From Candidatus Helarchaeota archaeon (GTDB lineage Archaea; Asgardarchaeota; Lokiarchaeia; Helarchaeales; RDOG01): a stretch of 64,000 nt of DNA. Below, piece by piece: positions 36,463 through 45,920 of the stretch (within the stretch, counting starts at the first letter, position 1; every line of letters begins with the position of its first letter). The notes below the pieces were generated by a model. The model saw only the letters and a list, made by a program, of their open reading frames with translations. It was not told the origin of the DNA and did not search any database. Location of the stretch: the NCBI GenBank assembly GCA_019058315.1, contig JAHPZH010000002.1, forward strand, positions 124,001 through 188,000, read 5' to 3'. The position numbers and the translations under genes were made by a program.

Positions 36463-38331
36463 TTATCCTAATTTAATTGCAAATGTATCTGTTAATTTTT
36501 CTTGGAATTTATTTTGTTTGGCTGTTTGAAATTTTTTCAAAGATGCATTATAAATACTTGAAGCTTCACTCGCTTGATCTTTTTCAAGAAATATATTGAT
36601 CAAACGCGAATAAAATTGCCAAGCATAATAATATTCACCTTTTTCAAAGAATGCATCTGCAGCTTCATTGAGTAAATCAATTGCTTTCTGTTCTTCTCCT
36701 AATGAGGTATATGTCCGTTCAGCACGAGTGTAATTTGCTCTAGCCAATGGCATGTCTCCCTCGCCTAAACTTTGTTTAGCTTTATTTGCACTATTTTCAG
36801 CTATTTCAAAATTTAATTCATTGACCGTTTCTGTATCGCCAAGTCGTTCGTAAATTTCGACAGCTTTTATTAATAAATTTCTAGAATAATCTCCTTTACC
36901 TTTTTCTTTATAGTTCATTGCTGCTTCATTGAATAGAGAGGCAGCCTTTTCTATTTCATTGACTTTTAAAAAAGAATCACTTGAAAGAACATAAAATTTA
37001 AAAGCCTCTGCATAATAGTCATAATTCAGGGAAGAATTAGCAATTCTCTCGTAACCTCTAGCGATTGATTCCACAGGTTTCACTAAGCCTGCAGAAATAG
37101 AATCCGCTCTTAATTTTTCCAACTCATTAAAAAGGTTTTCGTCTATAACTCGTCCATTTTCTGCATCAAATGCCGCAATGTCAATTAAAGTTCTTGCTTG
37201 GGCTGTTATAGCAATATCTCCAAAACTATCCCTAAGAAATTCCCAAAAAGACGTCATATTAATGAAGTAAGTTTCTCCTTCGTTTGCCACATATCCTTTT
37301 TGTGATAGTCCATTTAAAGTATTAATTAATTCATCTCTTGCGATTTGGGTTGCACGTTCTAACATTCCCAAATCTGAAAAATTCGCGGGTTCCATTGCAA
37401 ATGCATGTAATATCTTCCTTTCATTGTCCGAAAGTTCAGATAATTCACGAGCAAATCCATCTTTAATTGAACCTTCACTATTTTTCCAAGCATCGACGCC
37501 TAATTCACCTTGACCCTGGTTTTCTTCAATAAGGGTGTTTGTATTATATATGATAAATTGTGGAATTCCTTGTGAGTTCTCGAAAATTTTATTCTTAACT
37601 TCATCATCTAATGAAATTCCAGCTATGTTTTCTCTTTTAGTAATCAATTGTGCAGACTGTGCAGAATTTAATTTAGGAAGACCGATTTCTTCAAAATTAT
37701 TTACAGAATATTTGATCTTAGGAGCATATCTCTCTTCCCCAACCAGAACAAACATAATTGGAATTCTAGGTTGCTTGGGGGTTTCTTCTTCAAACTTTTT
37801 ACTAAATAAATTAAATAAATCAAATGCGAAATCGTATCCTTGATAAATAAATCTCTCAGCATTATCAATAAAAACTGCAATTCCTTTTTTAAATTTCTTC
37901 GGAATCTCCTTTCCCATTTTCCCTGCAAATTTCATGAATTTTTTTTCAAATTCTGGTAAATATTTGGGATCTGCACTTATTTCATAAGATCTTTTGATGA
38001 GTGGACAATTTTTACCAAGTTTCTTTTTTCCACCCTTTTTTGGAGGTTTTTTTGGTTTAAAAATATCTTTAATTTCTGGTCCTAATTCATCAAAAAATGC
38101 CTCAGTTTCTATTAATGGAACAGGCTTATCTATTACTAAAAAGCCTTCTTTCTTTGCTCTATCTATCAGAATTTGTTTTAAACTAGTTTTTCCAATACCG
38201 GGTCTTCCATGAATGAATACCGATTTTTTAATATCGCCTTGTAATAACTTTGTAAATTCTTCTATCACACGCTCTCTTCCAACAAAAAGATCTGAAGAGC
38301 ATGGTTCATAAAAGTTAAATCCTTTTACCAT
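36463..38331 (-). CDS. STAND-like P-loop ATPase with winged helix and TPR repeats
   Basis: This 622-residue protein has an AAA/Orc-like ATPase module with Walker A GRPGIGKTS (42-50) and Walker B IAVFIDNAER (151-160). A basic insertion (KPKKPPKKGGKKK) lies near 92-104. A winged helix follows at about 300-360. The C-terminal 190 residues form TPR-like helical hairpins with an alpha-SNAP flavour (AASLFNEAAMNYKEKG, AIDLLNEAADAFFEKG). STAND ATPases act as nucleotide-dependent switches that recruit partners through the solenoid. The stop lies a few bases before the giant coiled-coil gene, so the two are almost surely co-translated and likely work together. Confidence 0.78.
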   Translation of the reverse strand: MVKGFNFYEPCSSDLFVGRERVIEEFTKLLQGDIKKSVFIHGRPGIGKTSLKQILIDRAKKEGFLVIDKPVPLIETEAFFDELGPEIKDIFKPKKPPKKGGKKKLGKNCPLIKRSYEISADPKYLPEFEKKFMKFAGKMGKEIPKKFKKGIAVFIDNAERFIYQGYDFAFDLFNLFSKKFEEETPKQPRIPIMFVLVGEERYAPKIKYSVNNFEEIGLPKLNSAQSAQLITKRENIAGISLDDEVKNKIFENSQGIPQFIIYNTNTLIEENQGQGELGVDAWKNSEGSIKDGFARELSELSDNERKILHAFAMEPANFSDLGMLERATQIARDELINTLNGLSQKGYVANEGETYFINMTSFWEFLRDSFGDIAITAQARTLIDIAAFDAENGRVIDENLFNELEKLRADSISAGLVKPVESIARGYERIANSSLNYDYYAEAFKFYVLSSDSFLKVNEIEKAASLFNEAAMNYKEKGKGDYSRNLLIKAVEIYERLGDTETVNELNFEIAENSANKAKQSLGEGDMPLARANYTRAERTYTSLGEEQKAIDLLNEAADAFFEKGEYYYAWQFYSRLINIFLEKDQASEASSIYNASLKKFQTAKQNKFQEKLTDTFAIKLG

Positions 38332-38574
38332 TTTTTTATATCACCTTTTTTCGCCTTTCTTCATAGGTTTTTTTGATCCCCTATCAATCTAATATTAGTA
38401 TTTTATGTTTATTTTTCATTAAAGTTAGTTTAATCTTAATTATTTATAACTCTTTTTATTTTACAACTTCAATCGAAATTGTAATAGGGTTATTTAATTT
38501 CAAGAGGGGTTAGAATTTTTATTTAGAATTAAATTTCATCAAATATATTTTTTGTCCCCATATAGATGAAAATT

Positions 38575-38946
38575 TTATGTTTTCTTCTTTTTCTTGTATT
38601 TTCTTTTCTTTTTATCAGATGTTTGGGGTTTGGCGAGTTTAACCTTTGTAATTTTTTTAGGTAGCTCTTTTCTAATTTCAGATAATATTTCTTCTTTAAA
38701 ATTAGTCTTAAAAAGGGAAAAAACTTCTTTTAATGAGCTTATTTGACTTTTCGAAAAATCGTCCAATTTTGAAATATCAGCTTCAGGATGAAAAATTAAC
38801 CTTAAATATTCGTCAATTTCCGATCTAATGCCTTCGACAGCTTCTGATATTAATTCTTCAACTAAATTACTAGTTACTTGATAAATTTCTTCCTTAGTTT
38901 CCTCTGAAAGTATTCCATTTGTATTTTTTTTACTTTCATCATCCAA
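38575..38946 (-). CDS. Small helical protein with poly-Lys tail
   Basis: This 123-residue protein is helical and acidic in its first 90 residues. It ends in a strongly basic stretch, KKKRKYKKKKKT. No known domain is seen. It follows two V4R/TRAPP-like genes on the same strand after a 12-bp gap, so it is probably the last gene of that operon. The tail may contact nucleic acid or membrane. Confidence 0.55.
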   Translation of the reverse strand: MDDESKKNTNGILSEETKEEIYQVTSNLVEELISEAVEGIRSEIDEYLRLIFHPEADISKLDDFSKSQISSLKEVFSLFKTNFKEEILSEIRKELPKKITKVKLAKPQTSDKKKRKYKKKKKT

Positions 38947-38958
38947 TGCAACTAACCC

Positions 38959-39531
38959 TCAAGCTGTTTTATACATATTGAACTTTAACTTAAATAAGGG
39001 TTCTCCATATAATTGACAACCAATTTCACTTGCTTCAATCTTATAGGGTTGTTTGTGTAGCGTCATAATATAATTTGTGGCACCTTCTAACATTGATAAT
39101 AATATACATGCATAACCATCGTCATGTTTTTTTAATTTATCTAATGGTAAAACATTAAAATAACTTTCTTTATCTAATCCTGAACATAGCGGGCACTTTT
39201 TAATCTTAATAATTATACTTTGTGTATCTTTTACATCATTTTCGATAGTCTCATGCTCAAATTCGATTTGTTGCCCAAAAACAACATACCATATTAAAGT
39301 TATTGTATTAACTAGGTCACCAGGTTTTAGTTTGATTAATTTTAATAATGTTTTGTGCTGTTTACAACTTGTTTCAGCAGCAATGATACCTAATCTTTTT
39401 AAAATTGGGAAAGGATCTTCAAATTCTTGTGTAACTTTTAGTGTTATCTCTCGATAAAGTAACATAAAGAATAAATTTTCAATATTTCGACTAAATTGTT
39501 TTATTAATTTTGCAGTTGTTCCTATAGACAT
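38959..39531 (-). CDS. V4R/TRAPP-like protein, second of a pair
   Basis: This is a 190-residue protein. A helical N-terminus (9-75) is followed by strands, a KKCPLCSGL motif, a helix with CILLSMLEGATNYIM, and final strands (KIEASEIGCQLYGEPLFKLKF). The sequence of helix bundle, Cys-containing strand, then an LxGxxxxxM helix resembles V4R and Bet3/TRAPP subunits. The next gene upstream has the same plan and ends only one base earlier, so they may form a heterodimer. The fold is judged by pattern and is not certain. Confidence 0.5.
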   Translation of the reverse strand: MSIGTTAKLIKQFSRNIENLFFMLLYREITLKVTQEFEDPFPILKRLGIIAAETSCKQHKTLLKLIKLKPGDLVNTITLIWYVVFGQQIEFEHETIENDVKDTQSIIIKIKKCPLCSGLDKESYFNVLPLDKLKKHDDGYACILLSMLEGATNYIMTLHKQPYKIEASEIGCQLYGEPLFKLKFNMYKTA

Positions 39532-40035
39532 TTAAGATCCCCTCAAAGTGTATTCATGAACACATTTTTTATCTCCAAATGTTTTACTTGATATTACCTT
39601 CCCATCTAATTTATTTAATTGATTATTTTCGCAATATTTTTCAATTACACCTAGAATTATGTTACAACCTGCAATTCCTACATCAGATCTTTCATATTTG
39701 CAAAATGGACAATTTTTTTGAGTTACTTGGAGGGTATTGGTTTGAAGATTAACCTTTACTTTCTTATAAAAGATAAATTCATAAATCTCCTTTAAAATAA
39801 TGTCTAGTTCCCTACCTTTAGGGTTCCAAAATTTAAAGTAATTATCAGCTATATTGCGACCCATCATTTTTAAAGTAGTTAAAATCAGCTCATTATTATA
39901 ATTTCTTTCATTTTTTAAAACTAATATTAACTCATAAATAGCATTTCTAAATTGATTTATTGCTACACTTCCACCAATAAGGTTTTCATCTCTTGACAAT
40001 AAATGATCCTCATTTATATTTAAAATCTTAAGCAA
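39532..40035 (-). CDS. V4R/TRAPP-like protein, first of a pair
   Basis: This 167-residue protein shows MGRNIADNYF in a helix near 58, then strands, KNCPFCKYE near 110, and the helix GCNIILGVIEKYCE. This is the same layout as its downstream neighbour and similar to Bet3/V4R domains (helix with G-x-x-I/L, then a GVIxG-type helix). Both carry a CPxC pair that could bind metal. Eukaryotic TRAPP subunits act as heterodimers in vesicle tethering, and the paired genes invite that comparison. No function can be assigned from sequence alone. Confidence 0.5.
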   Translation of the reverse strand: MLKILNINEDHLLSRDENLIGGSVAINQFRNAIYELILVLKNERNYNNELILTTLKMMGRNIADNYFKFWNPKGRELDIILKEIYEFIFYKKVKVNLQTNTLQVTQKNCPFCKYERSDVGIAGCNIILGVIEKYCENNQLNKLDGKVISSKTFGDKKCVHEYTLRGS

Positions 40036-40180
40036 ATATTGTTCTTTAGAATTAAATAATTTACTCTTAAATTATTCTATTTAATAACTTACAAAAAAGA
40101 TAAAATAGAAATTATCAAATGTAAAAATCTTAAATAATTTTCTAAAAATATTGAAGTTATTCAAAATAAAGGTGCTAGAA

Positions 40181-41134
40181 ATGGGTGAATTACGCTGGAA
40201 CCCAGTATTTAAAGAATGGATAATAGTAGCTGCACATCGACAAGCAAGACCTCAACTTCCAGAGGATTTCTGTCCTTTTTGTCCCGGTGCTCCAGAAGTT
40301 CCAACTTCTGATTGGAAAGTCAAATTTTTACCAAATAAATTCGCATCTTTAAGTATGGACCCTCCAAATCCAATATCTAAAAATGAATCTCTATTCCAAG
40401 TAAAACCCGCAAAAGGACAATGTGAGATAATTTTATACACTCCTGAGCACAATACCACTCTTGGAAAACTACCAGTAGAACATATTCATACATTAATTGA
40501 TTTTTGGGCAGAACGATATGAAATAATTGGCTCTCAAGATTTTATTAAATATGTTCTAATATTTGAGAATAGAGGACGAGAAATTGGTGTTTCTTTGGAC
40601 CATCCTCACGGACAAATTTACAGTTTTGGATTTATCCCACCTAATATTCAACAGGAAATAAATAGTGGTAATGAATATTTTCAAGAAACAAATCGTTGTC
40701 TCTTTTGCGATATTGTTGATAGAGAAATAAAAGATGGAAGCAGAACTGTTCTCGAAAATTCTGATATTATTTGTTTTGTTCCCTTTTATGCTACTTGGCC
40801 ATATGGAGTTCATATTTATCCCAAACGGCATGTTCAAAGTTTATTAGATATGAACGAGACAGAACGGAAAAATCTAGCACAAATATTAAAAGAAATTCTT
40901 TTAAAATATGATAAGCTTTTTGATATGCCGCTTCCTTATGAGATGATATTCCATCAACAACCCTCAGATAATAAGAAATATCCTAATTATCATTTCCATA
41001 TTGAATTTTATATTATCCATAGAGCTAGAAATAAGATAAAATATCTTGGGGGCTGTGAACAAGGAGGAGGAGTTTTTGTGAATCCGATAACTCCAGAAGT
41101 AACTGCGGCAGAGTTAAGAGATATTAAAATATAA
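40181..41134 (+). CDS. galT: Galactose-1-phosphate uridylyltransferase
   Basis: This 317-residue HIT-superfamily enzyme exchanges UMP between UDP-glucose and galactose-1-phosphate. LRWNPVFKEWIIVAAHRQARP opens the protein, and a zinc-type CPFCPG follows. The nucleophile motif HPHGQIYSF is in the first domain, and the HxHxH-like region YHFHIEFY is near the C-terminus. I use ATG 40181 because AAAGGTG lies six bases before it; an in-frame TTG at 40151 lacks support. It is monocistronic and divergent from the V4R-like operon. Confidence 0.88.
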   Translation: MGELRWNPVFKEWIIVAAHRQARPQLPEDFCPFCPGAPEVPTSDWKVKFLPNKFASLSMDPPNPISKNESLFQVKPAKGQCEIILYTPEHNTTLGKLPVEHIHTLIDFWAERYEIIGSQDFIKYVLIFENRGREIGVSLDHPHGQIYSFGFIPPNIQQEINSGNEYFQETNRCLFCDIVDREIKDGSRTVLENSDIICFVPFYATWPYGVHIYPKRHVQSLLDMNETERKNLAQILKEILLKYDKLFDMPLPYEMIFHQQPSDNKKYPNYHFHIEFYIIHRARNKIKYLGGCEQGGGVFVNPITPEVTAAELRDIKI

Positions 41135-41237
41135 TTTTTATCATATTTTATTATAAAACTAAAATTATTACTTTGAAAAGGAACCAAATTCTTAATTAAA
41201 AGAGAAAAAATATATCTTTTTCTACCGCATTATTACT

Positions 41238-42368
41238 CTAGTGTTGATTTTTAAAGTAATTTAGAACCTTAATCATACAATCCTGAGAACTTTTCATCTT
41301 TTCTAATTTAGCTAAATAAGTCACATTACAAAGAATTATATGTTTTAAGCCCAATTTAGCATATTTTTCTATTTGACTAATTATTTCATCAGGAGTTCCT
41401 AAAATGAAAATATCTTCCAGCATTTTTAACGGGACTTTATCAAGTGCACTCAATATAGTTTCTCGATCAAATCTTGTTGGAACGAAATCACGCATACCAA
41501 CGAAATTTTCTCCTAAAGGATGATTAGTTCCGTAAGGCTTGAAATCCTCATCAGTTTTTGGGAAAGCGAAATTTTTGATTAACGGGGTTTGTAGAATTTC
41601 ATGACATTCTTCTGATTCTTCATCCAAAATTGCCATGGCATATAGAGATGGAGTTATTTCATTAGGATCACGTCCAGCCTTTTTAGCTGAATCTCTTATA
41701 ATTTTTAATTTTTCTCTATAAGAATTTGTATCTATTATAACAGGCAGCCAACCATCTCCCAGTTTCCCAGTCATTTCAAGCATTCTCTCTCCATGAGCTC
41801 CCATCCAGATTGGGGGATATTTTTGTTTTTTATATGGTTTTAAAGAGAGTATAGCATCCTTCAATGTCCAAAATTTGCCATTAAAATCAACTTTTTGATC
41901 GTTTTCCCAAAGTAATCTAATTATTTTAATCGCTTCTTCATATCTACTGACTGGTTTATTCCATTCAATACCATAAGGAAGGGTATTTGCTGCTATACCT
42001 GCCCCTATTCCTAGAATAACTCTCCCTCTAGACGCATGATCAAGTGTCAAAAAAGTATGAGCAAGTGTGGCTGGAGGTCTCCTAAAAGGCTCAGTAACAG
42101 CAGTTCCCAAATAAATTTTTTTTGTGTTCCAAGCTGAGATAGCTATATTGATAATTGCATCATAGAGATCATGCGGGCTCTTGACGAGAGAAGCAAGTTT
42201 AGTGATATCTGGGGTCCAGATTGATTCAGGTATCCAGTTCATTATGTGATCGAACCACCATACTGAATCAAAACCTACTGATTCAAATTGTTTTATAGAA
42301 GCAATTCCGGCTTTATAAGGAGGAACAAAAGTTCCCTCTATTCCAATTTTTAACTCACTTATATCCAT
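41238..42368 (-). CDS. Luciferase-like flavin/F420-dependent oxidoreductase
   Basis: This 376-residue TIM-barrel protein of the LLM family has SVWWFDHIM near the start, ILGIGAGIAANTL (the flavin-phosphate region) near 115, PPIWMGAHGERML and GDGWLP in the middle. These features fit F420-dependent enzymes related to Mer and to F420-linked dehydrogenases. The substrate is not readable. It follows the FAD oxidoreductase gene by about 10 bp, so the two probably form a redox operon. Confidence 0.78.
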   Translation of the reverse strand: MDISELKIGIEGTFVPPYKAGIASIKQFESVGFDSVWWFDHIMNWIPESIWTPDITKLASLVKSPHDLYDAIINIAISAWNTKKIYLGTAVTEPFRRPPATLAHTFLTLDHASRGRVILGIGAGIAANTLPYGIEWNKPVSRYEEAIKIIRLLWENDQKVDFNGKFWTLKDAILSLKPYKKQKYPPIWMGAHGERMLEMTGKLGDGWLPVIIDTNSYREKLKIIRDSAKKAGRDPNEITPSLYAMAILDEESEECHEILQTPLIKNFAFPKTDEDFKPYGTNHPLGENFVGMRDFVPTRFDRETILSALDKVPLKMLEDIFILGTPDEIISQIEKYAKLGLKHIILCNVTYLAKLEKMKSSQDCMIKVLNYFKNQH

Positions 42369-42378
42369 TAAATTTCCC

Positions 42379-43731
42379 TCATTTTTTATTATTTAACTTA
42401 TTTTCTATGATATCTGCCATACGATACCCACTTTCAACGGATCCTGTAGTTCCTATAAGTCCAAGTGCCACGCACGCATCCCCTACGTTATACAAATTGG
42501 GTATTGGTGTCTCTAAAGGTAAACCATATCCAAGCCATGTCCATCCCTCAGGACACTGATTTTCACTAAAACATGCTTTAATTTTTAGAATTCGCCCATG
42601 TTTTTTAAAGTCATGAAACATTTCATTCAAGTCTCGCTTTATTTGCTGGATTTCACATTTTGCATCAACAGGATGGATACAAGAAATGGGTTCTACTGAA
42701 GAATAAAGGAGATGCTGGTCACTAGGAGCAAGTTCAGGACAAATATTGCTAATAGGTACAACTGTTCTAATTCTTCGTCCTCCCATCATAATTTCTATTC
42801 CGTCATTTATTCCCTCTAAAACTAAAGGCCTATCGCTAGCAACAAAAACTAAAAGTGACGGGCTTGGTCTTAGTCTAACACGCAAATCCTCAAGATATTT
42901 ATCATCAAAATTTTTTTGACCTGCCAAATCTACTGTCATCTTGGGTCCAGTATCACTTACAACAACTTTGCTTTTTACCTCAATTTCTTTTCCATCCTTT
43001 TCCACGACAACTCCTGTAGCCTTTCCATTTTTAATCGCAATCTTCTTTACAGGACAATTAGCCCACACATCACCATTTTCCTTAACCACTCCAGCCAATT
43101 CATTCGCGACACTTATATTGCCTTTAGATGAGACATAAAATTTCTTAATTTCTTTGAATTTGAAAAATTTTAAAACAGGCAATTCCCAAGAGTGAGCCAT
43201 CATTAAAGCAGCACATAGATTGTCAATTACTTCATGTACTTTTTCATTTTCAGTAAACTGGAGGAGCCAATCATGGACAGTAAAAATTTCTTCTCTTTTT
43301 ATCCCTCTTTTTCCCCTCAAATAACCATTTATAATATTCTTTAAGTTTACTGGTTTTATTTTTCTCCCGTCTTTCTGTTCCTTTTCCTTCTCAAGTTTAT
43401 CAATTAAGTCAAGAACCATTGGCAGTCCTATGTCAACATTTACTTCATAATCCTCACCATTTATTCTATAATATACGCGTGAAACTGGACGTAAATAAGA
43501 CATATCGATTCTTAAATCCTTAAGAAGTTTTATAGTCCAGCTGTCAGGAATGATAATAGCACCAGTTGGTAACTTAAAGCCTTTATATTCAACGGTGGAA
43601 AAACGCCCACCTAAACGTCCTTTCCTTTCCACAACCAATGTTTTGAAACCTTTACGAGATAGGAGAGTTGCTGCCGCTAGTCCACCTAACCCGGATCCGA
43701 TTATTATAATATCATATATTTCATTTTCCAA
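42379..43731 (-). CDS. FAD-dependent oxidoreductase, phytoene desaturase type
   Basis: This 450-residue protein has N-terminal IIIIGSGLGGLAAATLLSRKG and VVERKGRLGGRFST, and C-terminal LYNVGDACVALGLIGTTGSVESG. These are FAD-binding signatures of the CrtI/amine-oxidase group. It resembles 18745-20073 in plan and is likely a paralogue. Family members desaturate or saturate isoprenoids or oxidise amines. It is first in a two-gene transcript with the LLM enzyme, and divergent from the ferredoxin cassette. Confidence 0.78.
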   Translation of the reverse strand: MENEIYDIIIIGSGLGGLAAATLLSRKGFKTLVVERKGRLGGRFSTVEYKGFKLPTGAIIIPDSWTIKLLKDLRIDMSYLRPVSRVYYRINGEDYEVNVDIGLPMVLDLIDKLEKEKEQKDGRKIKPVNLKNIINGYLRGKRGIKREEIFTVHDWLLQFTENEKVHEVIDNLCAALMMAHSWELPVLKFFKFKEIKKFYVSSKGNISVANELAGVVKENGDVWANCPVKKIAIKNGKATGVVVEKDGKEIEVKSKVVVSDTGPKMTVDLAGQKNFDDKYLEDLRVRLRPSPSLLVFVASDRPLVLEGINDGIEIMMGGRRIRTVVPISNICPELAPSDQHLLYSSVEPISCIHPVDAKCEIQQIKRDLNEMFHDFKKHGRILKIKACFSENQCPEGWTWLGYGLPLETPIPNLYNVGDACVALGLIGTTGSVESGYRMADIIENKLNNKK

Positions 43732-43967
43732 GATAGCTACCTCATATAATTACTCTTAATAAAAAAGACTTAAAGGTATTTATATTATTAAAGAATTGAT
43801 TTGGGAGGAAAATAAGATAAATAAAATCTTTATCATATTCCTGCAAATTTCTGTAATTTATCCCTCTAGATTAAAATGTAATATTGAATCAGATATATTA
43901 TTATTCTCATTTCCTTTAGGTTTAAATATAGTTTATGTTCGAAACTGAAAAATAATGGTGCATTCTT

Positions 43968-44813
43968 ATGTGCGAAATCTGTTTAAAACATGGAACGGGT
44001 AAATATTGGTTTAAATGGGCTAGTCGTTACGCTAGAGAAATGTATTTCAGGAAAAGAACAGAAAAAAGAGCAAAAGTTGGTGGCAGTTTAGAAGGTCAAG
44101 TAGCAGCTTTGGCTTTTCAGGCTATGGAAGCCAAAAATTTAAAACCTGCTAAATATCCAGAATTAATTAAGAAAGCAAATCGGTTAACACGTGAAACTCA
44201 CGGCGGGCAAGTACTAACCCTGGAAGATGCTGAGACTTTAATCGATCTAGCACATCCAATTGCATTTATAGCATGTGATTGTCGACGTCAAAAATATGGT
44301 TATATTGAAAAAGATAGATCTCGAATGACCTGTTTAGGTCTAGGGATAGGAATGTATAGATGGGAACAATTTCCTGCCCGATATGTTGCTGGTGCAGAAT
44401 TCGTCTCTGATAAAGAAGCAAAAGAATGGCTTCGTGATTGGAATAAGAAGGGATTAGTTCAAACATTAATGACCTTTGGAATGAGAGAAGGTGCTCCATA
44501 CATCGGTGGACTGTGTAATTGTTCTTATGCAGATTGCTTGTCTATTAGATGGCGATTAGACTATGGATTTAAGCAGTTATTAAAAGGCGAAAGAGTTGCA
44601 ATTCTAGATACATCCAAATGCAAGGGTTGTTTCAAATGCATAACCAGGTGCCAATTTGGAGCTATTACTGCTGATGTTCGTCAAGAAAAAGCTCATATTG
44701 ATTTGATGAAATGCTTCGGTTGTGGACTCTGTGAAAATGCCTGTCCCCAAAATGCAATTCAATTAGTAGATAGACAAAAGTTTGAAGTCTTAAAACACCC
44801 TTCATCATTTTAA
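43968..44813 (+). CDS. Cys-rich Fe-S protein with C-terminal 2[4Fe-4S] ferredoxin domain (cassette copy 1, gene 1)
   Basis: This 281-residue protein opens with MCEICLKHGTGKYWF. A helical middle follows, then extra cysteines at C103/C105 (CDCRR), C122 and C183/C185/C190 (CNCSYADC), which suggest an additional cluster. The C-terminus is a bacterial-type ferredoxin domain with C218-C221-C224-C228 and C249-C252-C255-C259. It is the first of three genes that recur as a second copy at 45921-47638. Upstream, TTTAAATATAG at about 43920 may be the TATA box. I infer an electron-transfer subunit of an unidentified oxidoreductase. Confidence 0.72.
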   Translation: MCEICLKHGTGKYWFKWASRYAREMYFRKRTEKRAKVGGSLEGQVAALAFQAMEAKNLKPAKYPELIKKANRLTRETHGGQVLTLEDAETLIDLAHPIAFIACDCRRQKYGYIEKDRSRMTCLGLGIGMYRWEQFPARYVAGAEFVSDKEAKEWLRDWNKKGLVQTLMTFGMREGAPYIGGLCNCSYADCLSIRWRLDYGFKQLLKGERVAILDTSKCKGCFKCITRCQFGAITADVRQEKAHIDLMKCFGCGLCENACPQNAIQLVDRQKFEVLKHPSSF

Positions 44814-44831
44814 AGATAGATGGTGATAAAT

Positions 44832-45146
44832 ATGATGGAAATAGAAGAAATTCCAAAAGTTAGAATAAAAATTTCAGAAAAAAAATGCCCAACACCGTTC
44901 GTTTGTCAAAAATGTCTTAATAGGTGTCCTACAGGAGTGTTTATGGTAATTGCAAATCCAATGAAAACAGGGGCAAAGTTCATCCCAATTGACGAAAATG
45001 AGCCAGGTTCATATATGTTAATGGCTCCAATGGCATCTAAATGTATTGGATGTATGAAATGTGTTGATATTTGCCCCAAACAAGCAATAAAAGTTAAGAT
45101 AAAATATCCAGTAGAAGAATCATCCGAGGAGGAAACTGCAGCATAG
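44832..45146 (+). CDS. 4Fe-4S ferredoxin (cassette copy 1, gene 2)
   Basis: This protein of about 104 residues has cysteines in CPTPFVCQKCLNRCPTGVF and CIGCMKCVDICPKQA, so it should hold two clusters. The first motif has an unusual spacing (CPTPFxCxxC). I start at ATG 44832, after GGTGAT; an ATG at 44820 and another at 44835 are in frame. The start chosen agrees with the paralogue at 46766. It lies 18 bp after gene 1. A probable electron carrier acting with its neighbours. Confidence 0.7.
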   Translation: MMEIEEIPKVRIKISEKKCPTPFVCQKCLNRCPTGVFMVIANPMKTGAKFIPIDENEPGSYMLMAPMASKCIGCMKCVDICPKQAIKVKIKYPVEESSEEETAA

Positions 45147-45155
45147 GTGATATAT

Positions 45156-45695
45156 ATGGTAACGAAGTATAATTATAAATTATCAGAAGATCTATTTGTT
45201 GCAATCGAAAGTGAATTTGATGGGGATGCTATAGCAAAAAAATATATCGAAACAAAAGATAAATCGATTTTTAATGATTTTGGGAAGAATTGGATGAAAA
45301 AATCGCTTGAATTAGGGAATAAAGAAGAATATATCGATCATACTTATGAAATGATAAAGAAAGTAGGAGAAAAAACCGGACAAGGATTATTTCCAAATAG
45401 TCCTCAACGATTTCTCGAAATAGCTTATCTTTCTGTTCATTTAATGAGTAATGTAAATATCCATACATCAAATTTATTCGAACTCAGTTTTAAAGTCTTA
45501 AAGGATCAATGTAAAATCTATAAAAATTTAGAATCGGAACTTCCTACAGAGGAATTAAAGGACCTTCCTTGTAAAGGAGCTTGTATAGAAGCATTAAAAA
45601 CCTTATTCGAAGATTTTAAAATCGCTGTAGACCTCTCAATGCCTCATATGATGCCAGCTGACGGTGAATGTTTCTTTATGATTAAGAAAAAATAA
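45156..45695 (+). CDS. Unknown protein with four conserved cysteines (cassette copy 1, gene 3)
   Basis: This 179-residue protein starts at ATG 45156, after AGGTGAT. It is mainly helical in the first 110 residues. The C-terminal part holds DQCKIY, DLPCKGACIEAL and DGECFFMI, and the same four Cys are kept in the paralogue at 47063 (GQCAIF, QLPCKNYCLEV, DGVCKF). This spacing suggests a metal or Fe-S site. I do not recognise the family. Its constant company with the two ferredoxin-type proteins suggests it is the catalytic or substrate-binding part of the system. Confidence 0.6.
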   Translation: MVTKYNYKLSEDLFVAIESEFDGDAIAKKYIETKDKSIFNDFGKNWMKKSLELGNKEEYIDHTYEMIKKVGEKTGQGLFPNSPQRFLEIAYLSVHLMSNVNIHTSNLFELSFKVLKDQCKIYKNLESELPTEELKDLPCKGACIEALKTLFEDFKIAVDLSMPHMMPADGECFFMIKKK

Positions 45696-45920
45696 AAAAC
45701 TTTACTTAAATTTATACCTTTTTTTATTATTTATTTCATTTTTATCTAATTATATTGAAAAACAAAAGAATACAAATTCTAATTATTTTTGGGGTAAATA
45801 TTTTTATGAAATCACATTCTTAATTTGAATTTGAATCAATATTGAATTTATTTCAAATTATTTGATATTTTTCATTTTTGATAAAAAAATATTAATCAAT
45901 ATGACAGGTGAAAAGAAAAA

